NCBI RefSeq assembly: GCF_024701975.1
Contig: NZ_JANLNM010000007.1
Location: 124,001 to 188,000, forward strand
Direction of reading: 5' to 3'
Origin: Variovorax sp. ZS18.2.2
Lineage (GTDB): Bacteria > Pseudomonadota > Gammaproteobacteria > Burkholderiales > Burkholderiaceae_C
Length of the DNA stretch: 64,000 bases
Below the pieces are notes generated by a model. The model was given only the letters and a program-made list of their open reading frames with translations, did not search any database and had not been told where the DNA came from. Below, in pieces: positions 7,900 to 16,333 of the stretch (within the stretch, counting starts at the first letter, position 1; each line of letters starts with the position of its first letter). Position numbers and translations under genes: made by a program.

Positions 7900-8820
7900 A
7901 TGGATTCATTGACCGCACTCTGGGGTGACTTCCTCGTCTTCGCGGGCGTCATCTTCGGCATCCTGCGGAAAGTGCCCGATGTCTTCTGGGCCGCGCTGAT
8001 CGCGGCGGCGCTGGCCCTGTGGGGCGTGAAGGTGGCCAACCGGGACAACGCGCGGCACTTCATGCGGCAGCTGCGGCACGACAAGGACGAGAAGGCCGCG
8101 CAGCGGCTGGCCGACCTGCGCCGGGACGTGTACCTGCACGCGATCGACCAGTTCGTGCATGCGAGCTCCTACCTGAGCTCGCTGCCGATCGCGGACCTCA
8201 ACAAGGCCGATGCGGCGCAGCCGCTGCAGGGCTTCTTCGCGGCGGCCGCCAAGCTGCAGATGGTGTCGGAAAGCAAGACCTCCGCACTGGTGTCCGACCT
8301 CATCGGCACCTTCAGCGCGCTGCATTTCAAGCTGATCGGCGCGGCCCAGCCGATCCAGCAGGTGCTCAGCGAGATCGACTTCTACACGACCCTCTGCGAA
8401 GGCGCGCTGGCCGAGCAGAAGCGCGCGCTCTCGGCCATCGACCAGTTCGTTCCCTCCGGCAACGCCGAAAGCGACGAGGCCAGGCGCCGCGCGCTCGACC
8501 TCGCACTCGACACGCAGACCAAGTTCCTGCGCGACCACAGCGAGACGCGCCAAGCCCTGCACGTGGAGCGGCATGCGCTGCACGGCGAATTCGTCAAGAG
8601 CCTGATGCTGGGGCTGCAGGCCATCAACACGAAGATGCAGCCGATCATGGTGGCGATCCGGCGCGAGCTGAACATTGACAACCAGATCGATGTCTACGCG
8701 GACGCCGTGTCCGAGCAGCAGGACCGCGTGGCGGGCGCGGTTGCCGAGCTGATGGCGCAGCTGGACGACCCGCGGCAGGCGCCGCCGCGGACGAAGCCCG
8801 CCAGCCTCGAGAACCGCTGA
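7900..8820 (+). CDS. Hypothetical membrane-anchored helical protein
   Basis: About 306 residues, not recognised. The N-terminal 40 residues hold two closely spaced hydrophobic stretches (ALWGDFLVFAGVIFGIL and VFWAALIAAALALWGV), followed by a long hydrophilic, Ala/Leu/Gln-rich, mostly helical region with coiled-coil-like stretches to the end. This suggests a membrane hairpin or tail anchor with a cytoplasmic helical domain. An alternative in-frame ATG at 7867 would add 11 Pro-rich residues. No enzymatic motif seen and no informative neighbour. Confidence 0.65.
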   Translation: MDSLTALWGDFLVFAGVIFGILRKVPDVFWAALIAAALALWGVKVANRDNARHFMRQLRHDKDEKAAQRLADLRRDVYLHAIDQFVHASSYLSSLPIADLNKADAAQPLQGFFAAAAKLQMVSESKTSALVSDLIGTFSALHFKLIGAAQPIQQVLSEIDFYTTLCEGALAEQKRALSAIDQFVPSGNAESDEARRRALDLALDTQTKFLRDHSETRQALHVERHALHGEFVKSLMLGLQAINTKMQPIMVAIRRELNIDNQIDVYADAVSEQQDRVAGAVAELMAQLDDPRQAPPRTKPASLENR

Positions 8821-8885
8821 CCCCGGTGGAGGGCCGGAGGGCGAAGAGCCCATGAGGCCGACTGCGGCTTTTCGCGAGTGCCAAA

Positions 8886-8908
8886 ATTCATCCAATGATT
8901 CAATGAAT
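8886..8908. promoter_or_regulatory. Candidate operator of the adjacent FadR-type regulator
   Basis: Inverted repeat ATTCAT (8886-8891) and ATGAAT (8903-8908) enclosing a second palindrome TCAT-CCA-ATGA (8888-8898), 15 bases before the regulator's ATG. Nested palindromes of this size just upstream of a GntR/FadR gene are typical autoregulatory sites; the assignment is inferred. Confidence 0.5.
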
Positions 8909-8922
8909 AGGCACCGCTAGAC

Positions 8923-9603
8923 ATGCTCGCCCAAGCCCCCCGAACCTCCCTGGCGGACACCGCCGCCGACAGCATCCGCAACGAAATCTCCGCCGGCCGC
9001 TGGGCCATCGGCGCACGCATTCCCATCGAGCCACAGCTCGCCCAACTGCTGGGCGTGAGCCGCGGCACGGTGCGCGAAGCGGTGAAAACGCTGGTCTCGC
9101 GCGGGCTGCTCGAAGTGCGGCAGGGCTCGGGCACCTACGTGCGCTCGGGCTACGACCCCTCGGCCAGCCTGCAGAAGATGCGCCTGGCGAGCCTGCGCGA
9201 CCAGTTCGAGGTGCGCCGCGCGTTGGAGGTCGAGGCCGCGCGGCTCGCCGCGGTGCGCCACACCGCCCGCGACCTGCGCCGCCTGCACACCCTGCTCGAC
9301 AAGCGCGGCGTGCCCGATGCGGACGACGACGGCGACGGCTTCATCGAACGCGACCTCGCCTTTCACCTGGCCATCGTCGACATCTCGGGCAACCTCGCGC
9401 TGGCCGAGACCTGCCGCTTCATCACCGGCTACATCAAGGAAACCATCGCGAGCACCATGGGCACCAGCCTGCCCGAGCCCGACGAGGCCGCGCACCGCGC
9501 CATCGTCGAAGCCATCGCGAGCCGCGACCCCGAGCGCGCCGCCACCGCCGTGCGCGACTTCATGGCGCCGATGCTCGACATGCTGGCGCTGAGGACAGCA
9601 TGA
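8923..9603 (+). CDS. GntR/FadR-family transcriptional regulator
   Basis: 226-residue regulator. The N-terminal winged helix-turn-helix of the GntR type spans about residues 10-75 (PIEPQLAQLLGVSRGTVREAVKTLVSRGLLEVRQGSGTYV in pieces), and the C-terminal helical FCD effector domain about 90-220, with the D-x-x-x-H type metal site in ERDLAFHLAIV and a later EAAHRAIVEAI. FCD regulators usually bind organic acids. The MFS gene starts 61 bases downstream on the same strand and is the natural target; a nested palindrome at 8886-8908 is the likely operator. Confidence 0.9.
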   Translation: MLAQAPRTSLADTAADSIRNEISAGRWAIGARIPIEPQLAQLLGVSRGTVREAVKTLVSRGLLEVRQGSGTYVRSGYDPSASLQKMRLASLRDQFEVRRALEVEAARLAAVRHTARDLRRLHTLLDKRGVPDADDDGDGFIERDLAFHLAIVDISGNLALAETCRFITGYIKETIASTMGTSLPEPDEAAHRAIVEAIASRDPERAATAVRDFMAPMLDMLALRTA

Positions 9604-9664
9604 GCGCCGCGCCGGGCCGCCCCAGGCAAGCTCGCACCGCAGTGCGAAGCACGAAGGTATTCCA

Positions 9665-10981
9665 ATGAGCGCGATTCCCTTGAGCGGCGGGACCGCGCAC
9701 CGCACCCAGCCCTCGCACCCCAGCACCACCGAAGAGCTGCTGGTCGACGCCGAGGTCGACAGCCAGCCCGCGCCGCGCCCTACTCCCACACCCAACCTCG
9801 CCCGCCGCATCCTGCTCGGCGCCAGCGTGGTGCTGATCGCCTTCAACCTGCGGCCGGTGTTCGCGAGCCTCTCGGTCGTGCTGCCGGAAATCATCCAGGC
9901 CACCGGCCTCTCGGCCACGGCCGCGAGCCTGCTGACCACGTTGCCGATCCTGTGCCTGGGTGTCTTCGCGCCGCTCGCGCCCTGGCTCGGCCGCCGCTTC
10001 GGCACCGAGCGCACGCTGCTCGGCTGCATGGTGCTGATCCTGGTCGGCACGGTGCTGCGCGGCACGGGCAACATCCCGCTGCTGTTCCTGGCCTCGGCCA
10101 TCGCGGGCAGCGGCATCGCGGTGTCGAACGTGCTGCTGTCGGGCCTCGTGAAGCGCGACTTCGCCAGGCAGGCGGCGCTGATGATGGGCCTCTACACGAT
10201 GGCCGTGTGCGGCGGCGCCGCGAGCGCCGCGGGCCTCACCGTGCCGCTCGAACATGCGCTGGGCGGCGGGTGGACCTACGCCCTCGCCATGTGGGCCGTG
10301 CCGGCCCTGCTGGTCACGCTGATCTGGGCGCCGCAGGCGCTGCCGCTCAAGCCGGTCGCGAGCGAATCGGGCTTTACCGTGCAGGGCCTCTGGCGCGACC
10401 GGCTGGCGTGGCAGGTCACGCTCTTCATGGGGCTGCAGTCCGCCCTCGCCTACATCGTGATGGGCTGGCTCGCGCCGATCCTGCGCGAGCGCGGGCTCGG
10501 CGGCGAGATGGCCGGCTACGTGGTGTCGCTGTCGGTCATGACGCAGGTGGTGACCTGCCTCGTGGTGCCGGCGCTGGCCGTGAGGCTGCGCAACCAGCGC
10601 GGCCTGGGCGTGGTGCTGGCGCTGCTCACGGTGAGCGCGATGCTGGCGATGCTGTTCGCGCCGCTGGGCGGGGCCTGGGTGTGGACGTGGGCCGTGTTGC
10701 TGGGCATCGCGCAGGGCGGCACCTTCGCACTCGCGCTCACGATGATCGTGCTGCGCTCGCGCGACTCGCACGTCGCCGCGCACCTCTCGGGCATGGCGCA
10801 GGGCGTGGGCTACATGGTGGCCGCCTGCGGGCCGCTGCTGGCGGGGCTGCTGCACGGGTGGACCGGCAGCTTCCGCGCCTCGGCGTGGCTCTTCGTCGGG
10901 CTGGGCATTGCGCTGGTGATCGCGGGGCTGGGCGCGGGGCGCACGCTGTACGTGGGCGCCACGACCGTGCCCCGGCACTGA
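9665..10981 (+). CDS. MFS transporter, CynX/NimT family
   Basis: 438-residue, 12-helix major facilitator of the CynX/NimT type. After a hydrophilic N-tail of about 45 residues comes VVLIAFNLRPVFASLSVVLPEI, the family's conserved first helix, then LGRRFGTERTLLGCM at the helix 2-3 loop. The family includes E. coli CynX (near cyanase) and the 2-nitroimidazole transporter NimT; substrate here is not known. Downstream of and probably controlled by the FadR-type regulator. It converges with the M20 gene, the two stops being separated by 3 bases. A cynX assignment is tempting because a cyanase lies 17 kb away, but there is no direct link. Confidence 0.87.
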   Translation: MSAIPLSGGTAHRTQPSHPSTTEELLVDAEVDSQPAPRPTPTPNLARRILLGASVVLIAFNLRPVFASLSVVLPEIIQATGLSATAASLLTTLPILCLGVFAPLAPWLGRRFGTERTLLGCMVLILVGTVLRGTGNIPLLFLASAIAGSGIAVSNVLLSGLVKRDFARQAALMMGLYTMAVCGGAASAAGLTVPLEHALGGGWTYALAMWAVPALLVTLIWAPQALPLKPVASESGFTVQGLWRDRLAWQVTLFMGLQSALAYIVMGWLAPILRERGLGGEMAGYVVSLSVMTQVVTCLVVPALAVRLRNQRGLGVVLALLTVSAMLAMLFAPLGGAWVWTWAVLLGIAQGGTFALALTMIVLRSRDSHVAAHLSGMAQGVGYMVAACGPLLAGLLHGWTGSFRASAWLFVGLGIALVIAGLGAGRTLYVGATTVPRH

Positions 10982-10984
10982 CGG

Positions 10985-12169
10985 TCACTGCAGGTAGGTT
11001 TCGGCCAGCAGCGCCCAGTAGGCGGCACCGATCGGCAGGTTGGTGTCGTTGAAATCGTAGCCCGGGTTGTGCACCATGCAGCCGCCGTGCTCGCCCGCCG
11101 CACCGTTGCCGATGAACAGGTAGCAGCCGGGCTTTTTCTCCAGCATGAAGGCGAAGTCCTCGCTGCCAGTCACAGCCGGGCCCTGCGGCTCCACGTGCTC
11201 GGTGCCGACCAGCTCACGGCCGATGCGTCGCGCGAATTCGGTTTCGTCCGGCGTGTTCACCAGCACCGCGTAGCCCTTGCGGTAGTCGATGTGCGCCTTC
11301 ACGCCGAAGCTCTCGGCCTGCGCAGTGACGATGGCCTTCAGCCGCTTTTCGAGCAGCACGCGCACCTCGCGGTCGAGGGAGCGCACGCTGATCTCCAGCG
11401 TGCAGGTTTCGGGAATCACGTTGTTCGCCTTGCCGGCATGGATGGCGCCGACGGTGACGATCGACATCTCCTGCGGATCGGCGTTGCGCGACACGATGGT
11501 TTGCAGCGCCATCACGATGCTCGATGCGGCAACGATCGGGTCGGCCGTGCGGTGCGGCATGGCGCCGTGCCCGCCCACGCCGGTGAGCGTGACGGTGGCG
11601 TAGTCCGACGAGGCCATGGCCGCGCCTTCGCGGAACACCAGGTCGCCCTGCCGGCGGCCCGGCGAGTTGTGCATGGCGTAGACCGCATCGCAGGGGTATT
11701 TGTCGAACAGGCCGTCTTCCATCATCTTCACGGCGCCGCCCATGCCCTCCTCGGCCGGCTGGAAGATCAGGTTCAGCGTGCCCGAGAACTCGCCGTGCTG
11801 CGCCAGGTACTTGGCGGCGCCAAGCAGCATCGCGGTGTGGCCGTCATGGCCGCAGGCGTGCATGATGCCGGGCCTTCCGCTGCGGTAGGCCAGGCCGGTC
11901 TTCTCTTCGATGGGCAGCGCGTCCATGTCGGCACGGATGCCGATGGCGCGCGAGCCGCCGCCGCGCTTCAGGCGGCCAACCAATCCGGTCACACCGAGCC
12001 CGCGCTCGACTTCGTAACCCCAGGCCGTGAGGCGCTCGGCCACCAGGTTGCTGGTGCCGAACTCTTCAAAACCGAGTTCGGGGTTCTGGTGGATCTGCTG
12101 GCGCACCGTGACGAACTCGGCGGCGTTCTTTCTCATGTACTCAAGGTAGTGCTGTGCGTTCTGCGGCAT
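10985..12169 (-). CDS. M20 family amidohydrolase (hippurate hydrolase-like)
   Basis: 394-residue cytoplasmic metal-dependent amidohydrolase of the M20D/AbgB-HipO type. Metal-site segments are visible: DMDALPIEEKTG (about residue 80), HACGHDGHTAML (about 105) and QPAEEGMGGA (about 138), with the dimerisation-domain HGAMPHRTADPI near 200. Such enzymes cleave N-acyl amino acids and short peptides. It is the last gene of a six-gene minus-strand unit whose other members import peptides and encode an M81 hydrolase, so it probably hydrolyses the imported compound or its product. The unit starts behind a glycine riboswitch, which fits a glycine-releasing reaction (hippurate-type), but that is inference. 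Confidence 0.9.
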   Translation of the reverse strand: MPQNAQHYLEYMRKNAAEFVTVRQQIHQNPELGFEEFGTSNLVAERLTAWGYEVERGLGVTGLVGRLKRGGGSRAIGIRADMDALPIEEKTGLAYRSGRPGIMHACGHDGHTAMLLGAAKYLAQHGEFSGTLNLIFQPAEEGMGGAVKMMEDGLFDKYPCDAVYAMHNSPGRRQGDLVFREGAAMASSDYATVTLTGVGGHGAMPHRTADPIVAASSIVMALQTIVSRNADPQEMSIVTVGAIHAGKANNVIPETCTLEISVRSLDREVRVLLEKRLKAIVTAQAESFGVKAHIDYRKGYAVLVNTPDETEFARRIGRELVGTEHVEPQGPAVTGSEDFAFMLEKKPGCYLFIGNGAAGEHGGCMVHNPGYDFNDTNLPIGAAYWALLAETYLQ

Positions 12170-12209
12170 CGTTTTCTCTGAGGTTGAAGGGGAAGGATTC
12201 TTCGATCGA

Positions 12210-13712
12210 TCAGGGTTGCAGCGCCATCGTGGCGGGCAGCCGCGTCCACGGCAGATCGGCCGGGTCGGCAGCCATCGGACCCGGCGCCTTGGCGACCAGG
12301 ATGGTGCTGGCGATGGGTGCGAAGTCGGCGCGAAAGTGCACCGAGCTCTTGTTGACCAGCAGCTTCATCGCCTCGGGCTCGATGCCCAGGTAGCGGAAGA
12401 ACTCACGGTCGAGCATCTGGCTCTTGCCGCTGGCCACGGCGATCAGCACGCCGTCGATTTCCAGGCAGGCGCTGGCGCCCAGCGACACCATCGACCCGCG
12501 CGACATCGGCCCCTTCGCGAGCACCTGGCCATCGCTGAGCGCGCGCACGGTAAAGATGCCCTTTACCGGCGCGTCGCTGTGTTGACCACCCCAGGTCGGC
12601 ACCTGCGTGCCCAGCGAGAGTTCGACCTGCGCGCCCACGCCGGCGACGTGGGCCGCGTCTGCGGCAGCCGGGTCGAACATCAGGCCCAGCGCCACCTGCC
12701 CCGGATAGCGCTTGCCCGCGCCTTCGGCCAGCAGCGCATGCAGCATGCCCGAGGTGTTGCTGTCCGCGCCCGCGCCGGGGTTGTCCTGCGTGTCGGCGAT
12801 GACGACGGGCTTGCTCGCGCTCTCCGCGAGTTCGAGCGCGCGCGCCACCGCTTCACGCGGTTCCAGCAGGTCGAGGCGCCACTGCGCGCGTGGCTGATCG
12901 ATGCGCGCGAACAGCGTCGACACGGCCACTTCGGCATCGTCGCCGTAGCCCCACACCACCGGCCCGCATTCCGCGATGTCGGCGGCCGGGAAGCCGGTGG
13001 CGAAGCTCAGCACCGCGTCGTGGGTGGTGTCGAGCGACTTGAGCAGCTGGTAGATCGTTGCAGCGGGCTCGATCATGGTCGACTGCACATTGAGCGGCAG
13101 CAGGAACGACAGGCGCCGCACGTGCAGCGGCTCGCGCGAGCCGCGTGCCATGCGCCGCGCCAGCAGCTTCGCGGCCAGCCGGCCGGTGTCGGCGGTGTCC
13201 ACATGCGGATAGGTTCGGTAGGCCACCAGTGCATCGGCCACGGTCAGCATGCGCCCGGTGATGTTGCCGTGCAGGTCGAGGCTCGCAACGATGGGCATGT
13301 CGTCGCCGACCATCGCCCGGATGCGCGCCAGCAGTTCGCCCTCGGGGTCTTCGAGGTGCTCGGTCACGGCCGCGCCGTGCAGGTCGAGGTAGACCGCGTC
13401 GAGTCCACCCGCCGCCAACGCCGCGGCCAGGTCCTCGGTGATCGCGGCCGAGATGCGCTCGAAGGCATCCTCGGTGACATGCGCGGACGGCGTGGCGCCG
13501 GCCCATGCCGAAGGCACGAGCGACCAGCCGTTCTCGCCGGCCGCGTCGATGAAGCCGCCGACCGGAATGTTCTTGCCCGTGTAGGCCTCGATGATCGCGG
13601 CGCCGCGCCGGTACGGCGGGAAGCTCGAGCCCTTGTTGAATGCAGCCCAGTCCGCCTTGCTGGGCGCAAAGGTGTTGGTTTCGTGCTGGAAACCGGCGAT
13701 GAAGACTTTCAT
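12210..13712 (-). CDS. M81 family metallopeptidase (MlrC-like)
   Basis: 500-residue member of the M81/MlrC family (DUF1485 N-terminal and MlrC C-terminal domains), the family of the microcystinase pathway enzyme that cleaves linear peptides. The start MKVFIAGFQHETNTFAP is the family signature; metal-binding candidates are in YLDLHGA (about 121), SLDLHGN (about 165) and YRTYPHVDT (about 185). The ATG at 13712 is used because the family starts exactly there; an upstream in-frame codon at 13754 would add 14 unrelated residues. Encoded between a peptide-type ABC importer and an M20 amidohydrolase, a common arrangement in Burkholderiales. True substrate unknown. Confidence 0.92.
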   Translation of the reverse strand: MKVFIAGFQHETNTFAPSKADWAAFNKGSSFPPYRRGAAIIEAYTGKNIPVGGFIDAAGENGWSLVPSAWAGATPSAHVTEDAFERISAAITEDLAAALAAGGLDAVYLDLHGAAVTEHLEDPEGELLARIRAMVGDDMPIVASLDLHGNITGRMLTVADALVAYRTYPHVDTADTGRLAAKLLARRMARGSREPLHVRRLSFLLPLNVQSTMIEPAATIYQLLKSLDTTHDAVLSFATGFPAADIAECGPVVWGYGDDAEVAVSTLFARIDQPRAQWRLDLLEPREAVARALELAESASKPVVIADTQDNPGAGADSNTSGMLHALLAEGAGKRYPGQVALGLMFDPAAADAAHVAGVGAQVELSLGTQVPTWGGQHSDAPVKGIFTVRALSDGQVLAKGPMSRGSMVSLGASACLEIDGVLIAVASGKSQMLDREFFRYLGIEPEAMKLLVNKSSVHFRADFAPIASTILVAKAPGPMAADPADLPWTRLPATMALQP

Positions 13713-13750
13713 GGAATCCTTTTTTTCATTGACGTGGGAACGAAGGAATT

Positions 13751-15367
13751 TCAACTGCGTGCAAAGGCGAAGTCGCGGCCGGGCGCGGCAGCCAGAAGTT
13801 TGCGTGTGTAGTCGTGTTGCGGCGCGAAGAACACGTCGCGCACTGAGCCGCGCTCCACGATCTCGCCCTGGCTCATGACGATCACGCTGTCGCAGATCTG
13901 GCTGGCCACGCGCAGGTCGTGGGTGATGAAGAGAATGCCGATCTTCAGCCGTTGCTGGATCTCGTCGAGCAGCCGCAGGATCTGCGCCTGCACCGACACG
14001 TCGAGCGCCGACACGGCCTCGTCGGCGATCAGCACCTGCGGGTCGCAGGCCAGTGCGCGCGCAATCGAGATGCGCTGGCGCTGCCCGCCCGAGAACTCGC
14101 TCGGGTAGCGGCGCAACGCATCGGGCGACAGCCGCACCAGCCGCATCAGCTCCTCGGCGCGCGCCCAGGCCTTGTCGTGCGGCATGCCGAAGTTGACCGG
14201 CCCTTCGATGATGGACGCGCCCACGGTCTGCCGCGGATTGAGCGAGCGGTACGGGTCCTGGAAGATCACCTGCACCGTGCGCCGGAACGGCGACAGCGCG
14301 CGCCCCTTGGCATGCGCGACCGACCGGCCGTCGGCAAAGATGTCGCCCGAGGTCGGGTCGATCAGCCGTGCGATGCAGCGCGCCACCGTCGACTTGCCCG
14401 AGCCCGATTCGCCCACGATGCCCACGGTTTCGCCGGGCCGCACCGCGAGCGACACGTCGCGCGCGGCCTTCACCGTGCGGCGCTTGCCGGGCCAGCTGCC
14501 CGTGATGTAGGTCTTGCAGATGTCGACGGCGTTGAGCAGCGGATAGGCGTCCGCCACCGGCGGGCGCTTGTGCGCGGAAAGCTCGGGCACCGCATCGAGC
14601 AGCATCTTCGTGTAGGGCTCGCGCGGGGCAGTCAGCACCGCCATCTTGTCGCCCTTCTCGATCATGGCGCCCAGCTCCAGCACCACCACCTCGTCGGCAA
14701 TTTCGGCCACCACGCCGAAGTCGTGCGTGATGAAGAGCACGGCGGTGCCGTTCTCGGTCTGAAGTTCGAGGATCAATCGCAGGATCTCGGCCTGCGTCGT
14801 CACGTCGAGTGCCGTGGTCGGCTCGTCGCAGATCAGCAGCGCAGGCTTCAGGATCAGCGCCATCGCGATCACGATGCGCTGGCGCTGGCCGCCCGAGAGC
14901 TGATGCGGATACGAGGCGTAGATGCGTTCGGGTTCGGGCAGCTGCACGCGCGCCATGATCGCGAGGATCTTCTGCCGCCGCTCGGCCGCGCCCGCCGGCA
15001 GGTGCTGCGCGAGCATCTCGTCGACTTGTGCGCCACAGGTCATGACGGGGTTGAGCGCGGTCATCGGCTCCTGGAACACCATGGCCATCGACGGGCCACG
15101 CAGCTGGCGCAGCCGCGAGGCAGAGGCGGCGAGCAGGTTCTCGCCCTGCAGCTCGATGACGCCGCGCACCGGCAAGAGGCCTGAAGGCAGCAGCCCCATC
15201 ACCGCATTGGCGATGACCGATTTGCCCGAGCCCGATTCGCCGAGCAGGCAGACGATCTTGCCGGGCGGCACGTCGAAGGAAATCCTGTCGACCGCATGAG
15301 GCCGGTCGCCGCCGCGCGGCAGCGTGATGGCCAGGTCGCGCACGGAGAGAACAGGTGTCTGTGCCAT
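13751..15367 (-). CDS. Peptide-type ABC transporter, fused double ATPase (DppD-DppF-like)
   Basis: 538-residue protein carrying both ATPases of an oligopeptide-type importer in one chain. First cassette: Walker A GESGSGKSV (about residue 40), signature LSGGQRQR, Walker B LLICDEPTTALD. Second cassette from about 280: Walker A GESGSGKST, FSGGQRQR, and VLIADEAVSALD. Each is followed by the oligopeptide/dipeptide C-terminal motif. The ATG at 15367 directly follows the permease stop; the longer open frame to 15604 overlaps the permease gene and is not used. Powers the importer formed with the adjacent DppB/DppC-like permeases and binding protein. Confidence 0.94.
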   Translation of the reverse strand: MAQTPVLSVRDLAITLPRGGDRPHAVDRISFDVPPGKIVCLLGESGSGKSVIANAVMGLLPSGLLPVRGVIELQGENLLAASASRLRQLRGPSMAMVFQEPMTALNPVMTCGAQVDEMLAQHLPAGAAERRQKILAIMARVQLPEPERIYASYPHQLSGGQRQRIVIAMALILKPALLICDEPTTALDVTTQAEILRLILELQTENGTAVLFITHDFGVVAEIADEVVVLELGAMIEKGDKMAVLTAPREPYTKMLLDAVPELSAHKRPPVADAYPLLNAVDICKTYITGSWPGKRRTVKAARDVSLAVRPGETVGIVGESGSGKSTVARCIARLIDPTSGDIFADGRSVAHAKGRALSPFRRTVQVIFQDPYRSLNPRQTVGASIIEGPVNFGMPHDKAWARAEELMRLVRLSPDALRRYPSEFSGGQRQRISIARALACDPQVLIADEAVSALDVSVQAQILRLLDEIQQRLKIGILFITHDLRVASQICDSVIVMSQGEIVERGSVRDVFFAPQHDYTRKLLAAAPGRDFAFARS

Positions 15368-15369
15368 GT

Positions 15370-16317
15370 TCAGCCTCCGCGCTTGTTGAATTTCGGGTCG
15401 AGCGTGTCGCGCAGCCCGTCGCCCAGGATGTTCACCGCCAGCACCGTGAGCGCCAGGAAGATGCCCGGGAACAGCACGTTGTGCGGGTACTGGTTGAACT
15501 GCGCGCGGCCCTCGGCCATGATGTTTCCCCAGGTCGCCATGTCCGCCGGCAGGCCCACGCCGAGGAAGGACAGGATGGCCTCCACCAGGATCGCCGAGGC
15601 GCACACATACGTCGCTTGAATGATCAGCGGCGCAATCGCGTTCGGCAGGATGTGCCGCGTGAGGATCTTCCAGGTCGGTGTGTCGAGCGCAATGGCCGCC
15701 TCGACGTACGGCTCCTCGCGCACCGTGAGCACCACCGAGCGCACCAGCCGCGCCACGCGCGGAATCTCGGGCACCGCGATGGCGACCACCACCGTCAGCA
15801 GCTTGCCGCCGAACAACGCGACGAGGCTGATCGCGAACAGGATGCCGGGGATGGCCATCACGCCATCCATCAACCGCATGATCGCGCCGTCGACGCGACG
15901 GAAGTAGCCGCCCAGCAGCCCGACAAGCATGCCGAACACCACGGCGAGCGCGGCCACCGCGATGCCGACCGTGAGCGACACGCGCGCACCGTAGAGCGTG
16001 CGGCTCCAGATGTCGCGCCCGAGGCTGTCGGTGCCCATGACGAACAGATGCTCGAAGGTGTCGCCGGCCAGGCTGTTGAACTCGCCGCGGGTGCCGGGCA
16101 GCAGGTTGCCGCTGCCCGGATCGATGGCCGTGGGGTCGATGGTGCCAAGCCAGGGCGCCGCGAGCGATATCAGGACCAGCAGCAGCAACACGCTGCCGCC
16201 CACGCGCACCGACCAGTCGGCCAGGATGCGCTTGAGCAGCGAGCGGCGCCTGGGGGGCGCCAGCGGTTCGACCGCGATGTCTGCCACGGCCGCAAGGGGA
16301 AGGGTCGAATCGGTCAT
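15370..16317 (-). CDS. Peptide-type ABC transporter permease (DppC-like)
   Basis: About 315-residue inner-membrane permease. A hydrophilic N-tail precedes a first transmembrane helix (VRVGGSVLLLLVLISLAAPWLG); the OppC_N domain is followed by the binding-protein-dependent permease domain with the EAA loop (VEAAIALDTPTWKILTRHILPNAIAPL). An in-frame GTG at 16332 would add five residues. It lies 2-17 bases from the upstream permease stop and 2 bases from the ATPase start, a tight operon. Peptide or nickel-type specificity cannot be separated by sequence alone; the hydrolase neighbours favour peptides. Confidence 0.92.
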   Translation of the reverse strand: MTDSTLPLAAVADIAVEPLAPPRRRSLLKRILADWSVRVGGSVLLLLVLISLAAPWLGTIDPTAIDPGSGNLLPGTRGEFNSLAGDTFEHLFVMGTDSLGRDIWSRTLYGARVSLTVGIAVAALAVVFGMLVGLLGGYFRRVDGAIMRLMDGVMAIPGILFAISLVALFGGKLLTVVVAIAVPEIPRVARLVRSVVLTVREEPYVEAAIALDTPTWKILTRHILPNAIAPLIIQATYVCASAILVEAILSFLGVGLPADMATWGNIMAEGRAQFNQYPHNVLFPGIFLALTVLAVNILGDGLRDTLDPKFNKRGG

Positions 16318-16333
16318 GGTGTTTCCGTTCACT

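Noticed and set aside
9665..10981. Calling the MFS gene cynX because a cyanase gene is in the window
   Set aside because: The two loci are 16 kb apart with unrelated genes and another regulator between; family membership alone does not fix the substrate.
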